This document shows, in pieces, positions 23,087-35,600 of a DNA stretch of 64,000 nt. The number at the start of each line of letters is the position of its first letter. Within the stretch, counting starts at the first letter, position 1. The translations under genes were made by a program, and so were the position numbers. Under the pieces are notes generated by a model, which made no database searches, was not told the DNA's origin, and saw only the letters and a list, made by a program, of their open reading frames with translations. The stretch is from Macrotrachela quadricornifera (lineage: Eukaryota; Rotifera; Eurotatoria; Philodinida; Philodinidae), in the NCBI GenBank assembly GCA_022393335.1, contig JAJEKB010020245.1:116154-180153 (forward strand). The letters are read 5' to 3'.

Positions 23087-23095
23087 TATAAAAAG
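23087..23095 (+). promoter_or_regulatory. TATA box of the SIAE gene
   Basis: TATAAAAAG in the context GAAGGGTATAAAAAGC, 62 bp upstream of the ATG at 23149. It stands out as one of few GC-flanked TATA boxes in the window. Confidence 0.55.
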
Positions 23096-23148
23096 CAACA
23101 TTATTATCTTATCTATTTTTAACATTCTAAAAGCACAACATATCAATA

Positions 23149-25039
23149 ATGAATATAACATGGTTAGTCTCATTACTTCTTTTGCTTTTTGTTATCCATA
23201 GTAAGTATTGATTTATTTGATATTTTAATAAATAAAAATGAATATGTTGGAAATTTAGGCGATGGAACACCTCGATTTGCTAATTATTTTCAAGATCATA
23301 TGGTATTACAACGAGCTCCTCAAAAATCTGTTGTATGGGGTTTTGGAGATTCAAATAAATTAACTATTCTTAGAATAAATAATCAAATTTATACAACAAT
23401 AAGTCGATCTGAATCAATGAATGATTTAGGTGAAAGTATTTGGTCAATAACACTTGATCCAGTCTCTGATGAAGGTCCTTTTGATATTCATGTATCACAA
23501 CCATTATCTAATGGAACACTTGTTACAATTACACTTCATGATGTTTTATTTGGTGATGTTTGGATATGTTCAGGACAATCAAATATGCAAATGGCAGTTA
23601 TTGATATTTTTAATGCAACTGAAGAAATAGCAAATGCAGGAAATTATCCTAAAATTCGAGTATTTACTGCTGCACTTATGCCATCATCTACACCTGTTGA
23701 AGAATTATTAGGTATTGTAGAAAATTGGTCAATAGCATCATCAGAAAGTATAGGTGGACCGTCATTTACTTATATGTCAGCTGTATGTTGGTTATATGGT
23801 CGTATGATACATGAAGCTTTAGATGGTAGACCAATTGGACTTATTGCTACAAGTTGGGGTGGTACAGCTATTGAACTTTGGATGCCACCTAAAGCTTTAC
23901 AAGATTGTGATATTCCACCGTAAATTAATTATATTATTATAAATATTTAGTTTTTTTCTTTTTTTTTTATTGTTTAGTAATGAAAAAATCCCAATAGGAT
24001 CATATGAACAATCATTTGAATTAGGAGCATTAAATAATTCAAATTTATTCAATGCAATGATCTATCCATTTACACGTATGGTTGTTTATGGTGCTATTTG
24101 GTATCAAGGTATGAATATAAAATATAATCTAGAATTTGAAAAAATTTTATTTTAATATAGGTGAATCAAATAGTGGTTATAATCGAGATAAATATACATG
24201 TACTTTTTCAAAAATGATTCAATATTGGAGACAAACATGGAATCAACGTACAAGTGGTATTACGGATATTCAATTTCCATTTGGTTTTGTTCAAGTAAGT
24301 TTTATTTTATTTTTGTAATATAAAAATTATAATATGATATTTATTAATCAAATGTAATTATATAGTTATCAACATCTACTAATGATAGTAGTGTTGTTGG
24401 TGGTTTTCCATGGATTCGATGGCACCAAACATTTGATGTTGGTTATGTACCAAATAATGTTGTACCTAATGTATTTATGGCTGTAGCATTAGATTTACGT
24501 GATGATCCAAATAAGTAAATAAATTTTAAAACAAACTAATAATTTTTTATTAAATTATTTCTAGTATTCATCCTCGAACTAAACATGATGTAGGTTATCG
24601 ACTTTCACGTGCAGGTTTAGCAGTTGCTTATGGTAAACAAATAGAATATCAAGGACCACTTATATCAAAAGTTACATATTCTAGTGATAGTAAAACTGTT
24701 ACTGTAACTTATGGTGGTGTTACAAATATAGAATTACGTAATCCAAATGGATTTGAAGTTAAAATATTTTTTATATTGTATTTTATTGATAAAATCTTTT
24801 ATTTTTAGGTATGTTGTCAAGGTAGTCAATGTGTAAATGATAATAATTGGGTTCCAGCTACTGTTTCAAGTAAAAGTGGAACAACTATAGTATTAACAGT
24901 GCATGGTCCATGTGTTGGATTACAACTTTATGGTCTTCGTTATTTATGGCATGAAACACCATGTCCATTTAAACAAGCAGCTATCTATAGTTATACAGAT
25001 TCGAATTTACCTTCTCCTCCATACATACAACTTTTTTAA
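23149..25039 (+). CDS. SIAE: Sialate O-acetylesterase, seven exons
   Basis: Removes O-acetyl groups (mainly 9-O) from sialic acids; family members are secreted or lysosomal. Exons: 23149-23200, 23259-23919, 23978-24108, 24161-24294, 24366-24514, 24565-24757, 24809-25039. They sum to 517 codons including TAA, so the protein is 516 residues, close to the usual length of about 520. All introns are 50-71 bp and GT-AG. The first exon is a signal peptide (MNITWLVSLLLLLFVIHS). Family motifs: WICSGQSNMQM near residue 125 (nucleophile Ser in GQSN), WYQGESN built across the exon 3/4 junction, and the C-terminal IHPRTKHDVGYRL block with the catalytic His. All three are intact. A TATA box precedes it. 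Without free sialic acid metabolism known to me in rotifers, the substrate could be dietary or bacterial sialoglycans. Confidence 0.93.
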
Positions 25040-25459
25040 ATTTCAATTAAAACAAATCTTTGAACTATATTTTATTTTTATTCCATAAACTATCAAACAT
25101 TGCGTATAATATTTTTAACTTAGTTTCTTTTAAATAAATTAGATAAAGATTTTAGAAAACTTTCGAGAACTGCATGAAGAATTAATAAAGATATGTATAA
25201 TTCGCATATTCTACATCTAGCAGTAACTTCAAATGAACACTCATTTTAAAAAAATAAATTCATCTCTTTTTATTTAGATTAATTTTAATAATAATTCTAA
25301 CGATACATTTTAGTTTTTTTTACAATTTAAATTACATACATCTATATATGGTGAAAGTGCATGATTAAGAGAAAAGACATACATAAATTCAGTAGTATTA
25401 TATTAAACGTCATACAGAAATTCAATTAGCAAGTTTAACTCTCTTTTTACTATGCATAA
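25040..25459. other. 3' flank of SIAE
   Basis: AT-rich, contains AATAAA-type hexamers (taaataaattag near 25131). No gene seen. Confidence 0.45.
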
Positions 25460-25936
25460 AAAAAAACGTTTGTTGAATGTATAAATAAATTTAGTGTTGC
25501 TGTAAACCAACCATTTGAGGCTGCTAATGCAAATAGAATGATTTGTGTTTATCAATCATTACTCTCATATAAGATGATTAAAACAAAATCACCTTACGGT
25601 TATTTTGGTCTTAAATCTGATGATGGTCAACAAGTAATGGATAAACGTTTTCCATTAATTATTTATAGTCTATATTAAAAATATCATCGAATATTAAATA
25701 CATTAAGTATTTTTCATATTTCTTATGATCATGATTTTATTTATATGTTAAGAAAATTACGTTTTGAATTAAGATAAAAGATGAATGATCAAGAAACATG
25801 TATTGTTGAAATTACGTCATCGAGTCTTTTATAAGCACTCGAAAAGAATTTTAATAGAATAAAGAAAGTTGAATTTGAAAATGAATCAATGGAACTTGAT
25901 TTAATATGACATCAACTTTATAGTTGTTATATATAA
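25460..25936 (+). pseudogene. Unrecognised gene remnant with four internal stops in one frame
   Basis: One frame, free of frameshifts, gives a convincing globular translation from 25460: VAVNQPFEAANANRMICVYQ, SPYGYFGLKSDDGQQVMDKR, IFHISYDHDFIYMLRKLRFE, NDQETCIVEITSS, then a charged stretch (NRIKKVEFENESMELD). It is cut by TAA 25676-25678, TAA 25775-25777, TAA 25832-25834 and TGA 25907-25909, and stops at TAA 25934-25936. Three of the four interruptions fit CAA(Gln) to TAA and one fits CGA(Arg) to TGA. I do not recognise the family; both ends may be missing. Confidence 0.5.
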
Positions 25937-27353
25937 AATAAAGTAAATTGAATAATATTCTAGCAAGATTTCTTAGTCATTATAAAAATTATTGAAGAAA
26001 AAATAATAAATGCATTCTTCTCAATAATAAAATAACATTAACAAAAATATATGAAAACATATTGAAAATTCAAAAAGAAATTCTATTCTCTTTCTATTTT
26101 TTCATTTTTTAAAATAAAATTTTTTGAAAACTATCGTTTGAAAGAATATAAAATCTCAAAGTATAATTCTAAATCAAACAAAAAACTATTTGATTAAGTG
26201 TAAAATATAATGGTAAAAATAGATAAATGAAAACTCTACATTGTTTATGAAAAAAATCATTTCTTTTTTCTAATTTTATTTCAAATGATATAACATAATT
26301 ATTAATTAAATATTTTCTAGTTTTTATTATGTTTCTTTTTGCAAATTATCTCTTATCAACTTTGCATTTCTTTTTTATGTATATATTCATTCAAATTTTT
26401 AATCTAATACGTATAGTTTTATGTATTTTTAAAAATATATTAAATCTTTTTTTCATTTAATATCATTTGACATCTTTAATTGACAAGTGCATCATTTTAA
26501 TAGAAGAAGATTTGTATTGAATATTTTCAATTAAATTAAATTTATCCAAATAATACAAATATATGTTTAAAATAATTTTTAAGAAATATAATAAAAACAA
26601 AAAACAATGAAATTCTAAAATAAAAATATATTTATTTAAACTATTCGGTTTTCTCATAAAAAAAATGACTTAATTCATAGATCACACGTTTATTTTGAAT
26701 ATTGTATTTAATCATGCGATTCAATATTCAAACGAAGTATATGTAAAAGCACCTGTGATTTTTCATCATCGTTGGTTGTTTATATGCATGGTAAGAGGAC
26801 ATAAACGTTTTCTACTGATAAGCAATAATCATAGTTTGTTTTTCTTTTTACTTATTGTTATCATTACAGTTACAAAAATTACTGTGATTATTTTATATAT
26901 TATTTTGAAAATAAAAGAAAAAATTCTTAAAATAATATTCTTTATGTATTTGTTCAACAAAACAACATTTCTATATCATTTATATTAACAACAAAAATAT
27001 TCAATACATTTTAATTAATATATAACAATTCATAAAAACAAATAAAAATGATCTGACATTTTCTTTTTTAAATATACAGATTGTATTTATTATTTAATTT
27101 TTTCTTTTGTTTCCTTTGCAGTTTAAATAGTACTTCAAACAACTTAATAATAAAAAGAAATATGAAAAGATATCAAAATGAGATTATCGATGACCTAATT
27201 AGAAAATATTTTTTCTTTCTGTATGATTGGATTCATTTGAAAAACACATTTTATGTATGATTCATTTACCTTTAATAATAAAGAATATACCAAAAAGTAA
27301 AGCGTCTCTCATATAATCTTATTGATCATTAAGGTAATGTAAATACACATCAA
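25937..27353. other. Intergenic, nothing recognised
   Basis: Extremely AT-rich. Open frames here (for example 26695-26988) are low-complexity and hydrophobic by composition. Confidence 0.45.
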
Positions 27354-28816
27354 TTATTAATGTTATCTCTTATTTACAGTGAGATGTATAAATACAGTAT
27401 CACTAGTTTTAGCGTTTAGGAGAATCAAATGAAGCTAATTCTTTACAATTAAAGGAACTAATGCATTAATATAAAGTTCTGATAGATTTTCAGGAGTTTA
27501 TTGCTTCTTTTTCATTTACTCTTCAATTTTCATAATTTTAAGTGTTGCAAATATATAAAAGTTGATCAAAAGACATAAAAACAAAAAACAAAACTAATAA
27601 TCAATATTTTATTTTTACTTCATTTAAGTTAATAACTCCAAATATTCTTTCTAATATTCAATTGATTAAATATGGAAGTAGATCAATGTTTGTTTCCTTG
27701 TATAATTTTAATATGACAGTTTTTTTTTAACTATTCTTTTGTTTTTAAATTACTTTGTTTCAGTATAAATGTTCGTTGATACTATTTCTCACAAATTATC
27801 GATTATTTTTACGTTCATAGATAATTATAATTAAAATAGAGTATTAATTTTGTTTTATGACTTGAACCAAGTAACAATGATCTTCACCCGAAGACCAGAC
27901 ACATTTTTTTTGTTGAAAAATCCAAATAGATCTCCCAATAGTGTTACCAATGTTAATCAGATGATTTTTTAAGCATTTCTCGATATTCATTTGAAGTCAT
28001 TCGCCTATCTACAAAATATACTGAGCTTTTACTACCTCAATCGTGAGATTCCCAAATCATAATGCATGTATTATCCTTGAACATGACTTGAAAAATTTCT
28101 ACCTCTTTTCGCAGATCGTGCCAGTAGTAAAAAAAGGCTATCCGTTAAAAATGAAAATGTTTTGCAGATGGGGAATGAAATCAAATGAATACTGAGAGAT
28201 GTTGAAAAACTCATCTGGTTAACATTGATAACACTATTGGTGGATCTACTTGCACTTTTTAACAAAAAAATGCGCCTGTCTTTCCGTTAAAAATCAATGT
28301 TACTTGGTTCAAATTACAAAAATAATTAATATTCCACTTTACTTATAATTATCTATGGACGTAAAAATAATCGATAATTTGTGAGAAATAGTATCAACGA
28401 ACATTTATACTGAAACAAAATAATTTAAGACAAAAGAATAGTTAAAAAAAGTGTTATATTAAAACTATACGAGAAAATAAACATTGATTAACTTTCTTTC
28501 GAACTTAGTCAGTTGGATGTTAGAAAGAATATTTGAAATTATTAAATTAAATGAAGTTAAAATAAAATATTGATTATTAGTTTTGTTTTTCGTTTTTATA
28601 TTTCATTTAGTCAGCTCTTATATATTTCCACTATTTAAAGTTATGAAAATTTAAAAATCAACAAAAAAGAAGCAATAAACTTCTGAATATTTACCATAAC
28701 TACATATTAATGCATTAGTTCCATTAATTATAAAGAATTAGCTTCATCTGCTTCTCCTAAACGCTAAAACTAGTGAGATTAAATTTATACATCTCATTGT
28801 AAATAAGATTAATAAA
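27354..28816. repeat. 1.46-kb palindrome (giant foldback)
   Basis: Two arms of about 700 bp run head to head around a centre near 28085. Anchors: left atttacagtgagatgtataaat (27374) against right atttatacatctcattgtaaat (28784); left ctagttttagcgtttaggag (27401) against ctcctaaacgctaaaactag; left gttcgttgatactatttctcac (27769) against gtgagaaatagtatcaacgaac (28381); left gaaccaagtaacaatgat (27863) against aatcaatgttacttggttc (28290); left caccc..agacacat against right atgcgcctgtctttcc. Arms are diverged, including small indels, but colinear over the whole length. There is no open frame of note; a 64-codon minus-strand frame at 28071-28265 spans the centre by chance. It could be a foldback transposon or an inverted duplication. 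Confidence 0.85.
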
Positions 28817-29691
28817 CAACAAAAAATAAATATCATACTTTTAGAACGAGAATATTATCAAAAGATAATCGAAATATTTGTGTTATAAACTTAAACGTAT
28901 GTATTCAAAATATTTTTTTTAAATTCTAGTTTTTTAATAAAAATCTTAATTTATATTTTTATTCAATAATGAAAGTACCTATGCGATCGTTTCTTTGATT
29001 GATTTTATTAATTCATTAATTTTATCTTGTCAAATTAAATAATACATTAAATTACAACTATTTAGATATTTTTCTATTTCCACAATATTAATTATTTCCA
29101 AAAAAAAGTACACTGATAAATTTAGACGAAAAGGATTGTTAATACTTAAAAATATTCAAAAAGTTTCCATTTAAAACGAATAGTTCATTTATAAGTTCGT
29201 ACATTATCGAACAAATAGTTCTATCGTATACAAGAGTAGTAAAGAAAAAAAGTCATATTCATTCCGAAGAATAATGAAATTATTAATATTTATTCATTTT
29301 TCTTTTTTAAATTATCTTTTTCTATTAATCATCTACCAAGATTTTTGTGAAGTAGTAAAGAGAAGAGTCAGAAGTGTTGGTACCCTCATCCACCAAGCTG
29401 AATTTGTATCTACAAACTATAAAAGTGTTAAAAAAATTTTACGAGAGATTATTTTACTAATATAATGATTAGAAATGTATGTAGTATATTTAATTTGCTA
29501 ATAAGCCAATAAATAATTTGAAAATTAATCATAATGGAGAATAACATAAAACAACGTGTACATTCAATGACATTTTCATTGTATGTTCGTATTTAATATA
29601 TGAACTAGAAATATTTATTTCTATAAATCAAATATATATTTATTAAGAATATATTAAAATAACTTGTTTGTCTTGTTACTAGATTAAAATA
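28817..29691. other. Intergenic with one possible small secreted peptide gene
   Basis: A 63-codon plus-strand frame at 29274-29465 begins with a strongly hydrophobic signal-like segment (MKLLIFIHFSFLNYLFLLII) and then CEVVKRRVRSVGTLIHQAEF. It has a dibasic site like a peptide precursor, but nothing else supports it, and a chance AT-rich frame is equally likely. The rest shows nothing. Confidence 0.3.
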
Positions 29692-32600
29692 ATGTTCGTG
29701 AACCGACCAAAAACAACTACTCTAGATGAACTCATAGGTGATGAACAAAGTCCCACTTTACACTCAAAGAAAAGTCGAAATGCAATGTCAGCTTCGTCAG
29801 AAATAATTTCAAGCCATCATAGTATTAACAATTCGACAATCTCACTTCCGGTTGTCAGCCTAAAGTATGTTTATATTTGTTTAATTTTAAATTAGTTGAA
29901 ATATTTCTTTATTATAAAAAATGTTTATTCAAACAGAAGGCGGTCCTACAAAGCTATTTTTGGAACTATTTTATTTACAATTACAATAATGATTATTGCT
30001 ATCCTCGTTATATGTTTAACAACACCAAAAACAAGTATGTTTATCTTCAATATATTCTCATTAGGAAATAATCAAAAATATAGAAAAAAAAACACACATT
30101 TAACACCAGCTTATAATAAATATTAATGTTTTTAATTCACTTTAAAATTCATATAAATGCATCGATATACATAAGATTAAATATAAAAAAATATGAAACT
30201 TAAAATAAAAATGATAGAAATTACAATTGATCCAATTTTTTTATTATTCAAAAAAAGTAGATTTCAAAAATAAATCTTCTAACATTAATTTGATTATTTA
30301 ATACTAATATAAGACATTATTCATTTGTTCATTTATAAAGAAAAACTTTTTAGTCATAGACAATTATATTTCAAAAATAAAATAGATATAAGACATTTAT
30401 AAAAATCAATTATTACATATATACAGCTTAAATTATAAATTCTCCTACTTTTTCACTATTTTTATTTAAATATTTATCGAAAACAACTATTATATTTAAT
30501 ATTGTTGTTTTTTATCATAATCATTATATATTAAATATAGATTTTGCTTTGAAAAAATATTCAAAATGAATATATTCCTTAATGTATATTACATATAAGA
30601 ATAAATATTATTTATAAATACTTTCTAAATTTGAGATTATATCAATAAAATGTCAAAATGAAACTAAAACATCCCTTTGCTTTATTAATATCTGTTATTT
30701 GATATCAAAGATCAAAATCAAATTCAATCAGATTCAAGTTGAAATTGTCTTATTTCCTTTGAATTCTATCTTACATTGGAAAAATGAAATTTTGTCGAAT
30801 ATTTTTTTTACTAAAATATAAGATTTTTGAATTTGTTTTGTTTCGTTTTTATATTATATGTTAAGATGATTAGGTAATCGGTTGATATAAGCAATAGTAC
30901 ACAAGAGTTGAAATTTAACTTAATTTATATATTAAGAGTATATTATTTGTAATATCCTACAAATTAAATTTATTTTCATTAGAAGACAGTATGTCAGATA
31001 ACTAAGACTTGTATAATCAATAATTAGATTTGTTGTTAGAATTCATAGGTTAATAAATATAAATTAGAAAAAGCGAAAATGATCAAATCAGATAACAGAA
31101 TTATTTATAATATTTTTAATATTTCCATTATTAAATCGAATGATCGCTTTTCTCTAATACAAAGGCAACAAATACATGTTATTTATTTAATCTCTAATAA
31201 ACTTCCATTAGAAAATTAACTTTTAAAAAAAAAATGATATTTTTTTATAACTAATTTAAATGACAACAATAAATTAATTTCTGATAACCCTTAAAAATTG
31301 TGAATATGATTTTATTCGCACGAGGAAAGGATCACAACTGTCAAATCACTTTTAAGTCGAGACTATATGCGTTATGTCGACCCAAATGAGTTATGAATAC
31401 TCTGAAAAAAGTTCGGACCGCTCGCTTATTGCTGTGGAAATATTGCATTTTTGCAGTATTTTTAAATAAATGCCGTGGTCTCCCTCTGAGATACCAGTAA
31501 AACTGATTTTTGAATTTTGCCTTGAAACTTTGGATGAAGATAGCCTCCAATGAGAATAGTTTACTGTGACTATTTCAGATTTGTTTCATCCTTGCTATTC
31601 TAGGATACAGTTATGGATAGTTAGTCTCTATAAACTGGCAGATTTGATGCTCGTATTTTAGAATAAAGTAGATAAAAAGTTCTCAAAAACATTCACAATA
31701 AACTATTCTCATTGAAGTCTGTCTCTGTCCAAAGCTTCAAGTCGAAATTCGAAAATCAGTTTTTTCTGGTGTCCCTGAGAGAGACCACGACATTTATTAA
31801 AAAATATTGTAAAAATGCAATGTTTCCATAGCAACAGGCTAGCGGTTCGATCTTTTTTCAGAGTATTGATAACTCATTTGGGTCTACATTGCGCACATAG
31901 TTTCAACTTAAAAGCAATTGGACAGTTGGGACTCTTCCCTCGTCAGTCTAATTTCAGTTAACATAATCATTAAATAATACATTAAATTTGCAATACATTT
32001 TTGTCATACTATTAAAAGCGATTATATATTGAAATGATAGACATTAAAGTTATATAGGATTATAAATTGGGATTAATTTGGTATATAAAAGATGAAACAA
32101 ATATATTTTTTTTAAAAATATAACACTAATATATGTATATCAGTTTTATATAAATCTTCCTTTTTAATGCATATTCAAACGAAGGAAAAACTAAAAAATG
32201 ATATTATAAATGAATAATGTTGTTTAGATAAAATATGTGAATCAAATTTTCAAACAATAATAGATGAAAATTCATTTGAAAAAAATTCTTATCCAATATT
32301 TATAAATGCTGCTGATATAAATCATGATAATTTTATTGATATTATTGTTGCAAATTCTGGTACAAATAATATTGGCATATTTATTAATAATAAAAATGGA
32401 AGTTTTTCAACACAAGAAAAATTTCCAACAGAAAATTCGTCTAGACCAGTTTCATTTGCATTAGCTGATTTAAACAATGATACTCATTTAGATATTGTTA
32501 TTGCTAATTATGATACTCATAATATAGAAATATTTATTGGAAATGGTAATGGAAATTTTTCAAGTAAAACGAAATTTTCTACTGGTATTTCTCAACCAGT

Positions 32601-35600
32601 TTCGATAGCTGTTGATGATTTAAATAATGATCATTGGTTGGATATTGTTGTTACTAATAATGGTACAAATAATATTGTGATATTTTTTGGATATGAAAAT
32701 GGATCTTTTGGAAATGAAACATTATATTCAACTGGTTATGATTCTTTTCCTTATTCTGTTGTTATTGCTGATTTTAATAATGATTATAATTTAGATATTG
32801 CAGTGGCAAACTATGGTACTAATAATATTGGAATCTTTTTTGGATATGGAAATGGGAATTTTACAAAACAAATTATTTATTCAACTAATCCGCAATCTCA
32901 TCCATATTCAATTGCCATTAATGATCTCAATAATGATGGACAATTAGATATTATTGTGGCTAATTCTGGTACAAACAATATTGGAATATTCTTTGGTTAT
33001 GGAAATGGAAGTTTTATGTCACAAAAAACATTTTTCATATCTTCTAAATCTTCTCCATATTCAATTACTATTGGTGATTTCAATCATGATAATCAACTAG
33101 ATATTGCAGTTTCAAGTCATAATACAAATAATATAAGTATACTTATTGGATATGGTAATGGAAGTTTTGCATCACCTACAATACATTCAACTGGAATTGA
33201 TTCAGGTTCTTTTGGAGTAATTGCTGCTGATTTTGATAATGATAAACATTCCGATATTGCTATTGTTAATTTTGATGCGAATAATATTATTGTGTTTTTT
33301 GAATATAGTATGATGCAATCTCAAAATCCAACAGTATATTTAACTGGAGATGGTTCAGTGCCTTTTTATATTGCTGTTGCAGATTTTGATAATGATACTA
33401 ATCTTGATCTTGCTGTTGCCAATTCTGGTACTAACAATGTTGGGATATTTATTGGATATGGAAATGGAAGTTTTCAAGAACAAGTGACATATTTTGTTGA
33501 AAATAATTTTAAACCATATGGATTCGACATTGGTGACATCGATAATGATAATCGACTTGATATTGTCGTGTGTAGTGCTAGCAGCGAATCTTTTGGAATT
33601 CTATATGGATATGGTAATGGAACCTTTGCTACAGTAATAACATATACTTTTATGAACTCTTCAGCAATAAGAGCGATTGTTGTTGAAGATTTCAATAATG
33701 ATAATTATCTTGATATTGCTTTTACCAGTTATGGCACTAATACGATTGGTATTCTTTTCGGATATGGAAACAGATCTTTTTCAAATCTAATGAGATATCC
33801 AACCGTTGGTAGTGTGCGTCCTCTATCAATAGCTGCCGGAGACTTTAATAATGATGGCCGATCAGATATTGTTGTTACTAATTATGGTAGTAACAGTATA
33901 GGTATTTTTCTAGGATTAAATGATGACAGTTTTACATTATTCACGACCTATGCGACTGGAAATAGTTCTGCTCCACAAATGGTAACCGCCGCTGATTTGA
34001 ATGAAGATAACCAATTGGATATCATTGTTGCCAATCCTGGAACTTCGAACATAGTTGTATTTTATGGATTCGGTAATGGTAGTTTCAACAGACTAATTAC
34101 ATATTCAACAGGTTCCAAATCTCAACCAGTATGGATTAGTATTGCTGATTTTAATAACGATCATTCACCAGATATTGCTATAGCCAATAGTGGAATTAAT
34201 AATGTAGGTATATTTCTTGGGAATAGTTATGGATATTTTAGTAATCAAACAACATATTTAACTGGCGTTGGCTCAGCTCCAAATTCAATTGCCGTTGGTG
34301 ATTTCAATAAAGATAATCGATTGGATATTGCTACAGTTAATTATGGGGCTAATAATATTGCTATATTACTAGGACATCCCAATGTAAATTCAGGAAATCA
34401 AATGATTGATGTAACTGATATTAACTCACAATCATTTTCAACCACTGGAAATAATTTTAATTATGAAAATCAATCGAATTTTACAATTCCAAATTCGATA
34501 ATTAGTGATATACCTGTTTTATTAGGAGATTATTATGCAGACTTTCGAACTCATACAATATATTCAACTAGTTTAAGTCCTCGTCCATATTCATTTGCTG
34601 TTGGTGATGTCAATGATGATACACATTTAGATATTATTGTTGCTAATTCAGGTACTGGAAATATTGGTATACTTCTTGGATATGATAATGAAAGTTTTGC
34701 TTCTGAAATCTTTTATTCAATTGGTGTTGGATCTAATCCTCGATATGTTATTGTTGAAGATTTAAATAATGATAAACAATTGGATGTTGCCATTTCTAAT
34801 ACCATACATGATAATATTATCGTGCTTTTTGGACATGGAAATTTAACATTTTCAACAGAAATGACTTATTCAACGGGTTCAGGATCAAATCCGAACAATC
34901 TTGCAGTTGGCAATTTTAATAATGATAAGTATATGGATCTTGTTGTTGTTAATGAAGGAACAAATACGATGGGCATATTTTTTGGATTTGATTATACAGT
35001 TTTTTCAAAACAAAAGTCATATGAATCTGGAACGAGTTCAACTCCATATTCGGTTGCTACGGGTGATTTTAACAATGATGGTCGATTAGATATTGTTTGT
35101 GCACTCTATGGTACTGACAGTATGGGTATATTTTTGGGCTATGGAAATGGTACATTTACAACAATAATGACATATGCCGATGTGCCTTTGTCACATCCTT
35201 GGTCGATCGCTGTTGGTGATTTTAACAATGATAGTAAACTGGATGTTACACTAGCTAGTTGGGGTGTTGATAGTATTAGTGTAGTGTTAGGAAATGGAGA
35301 CGGTACTTTTGGAAAACCCATTTTGTATTTATCTGGCACTGATACTCGTCCAGTATTTATTACTGTAGAAGATTTGAATAATGATAATTATCTAGATATT
35401 ATAACAGCAAATTATGGTGGAGGAAGTGTAGGCGTATTCTTAGGATATGGAAATGGAACATTTCGAGATGTAATTACATTATCAACTGGGAAAAGTTCTG
35501 GTCCAAGTACAGTTTATGCTTCTGATATTGATAACGATAGTCAACTAGATATTATCGTTGCTAATATGGGAACCGATAATATAGGAATATTTTTTGGATA

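Noticed and set aside
30035..30126. Stand-alone short membrane protein ending at 30124-30126
   Set aside because: Reading through 30034 gives a short tail and stop, but the GTATGT donor there and the phase-matched acceptor at 32227 give the FG-GAP exon a start, which it otherwise lacks. The short form may still exist by intron retention.
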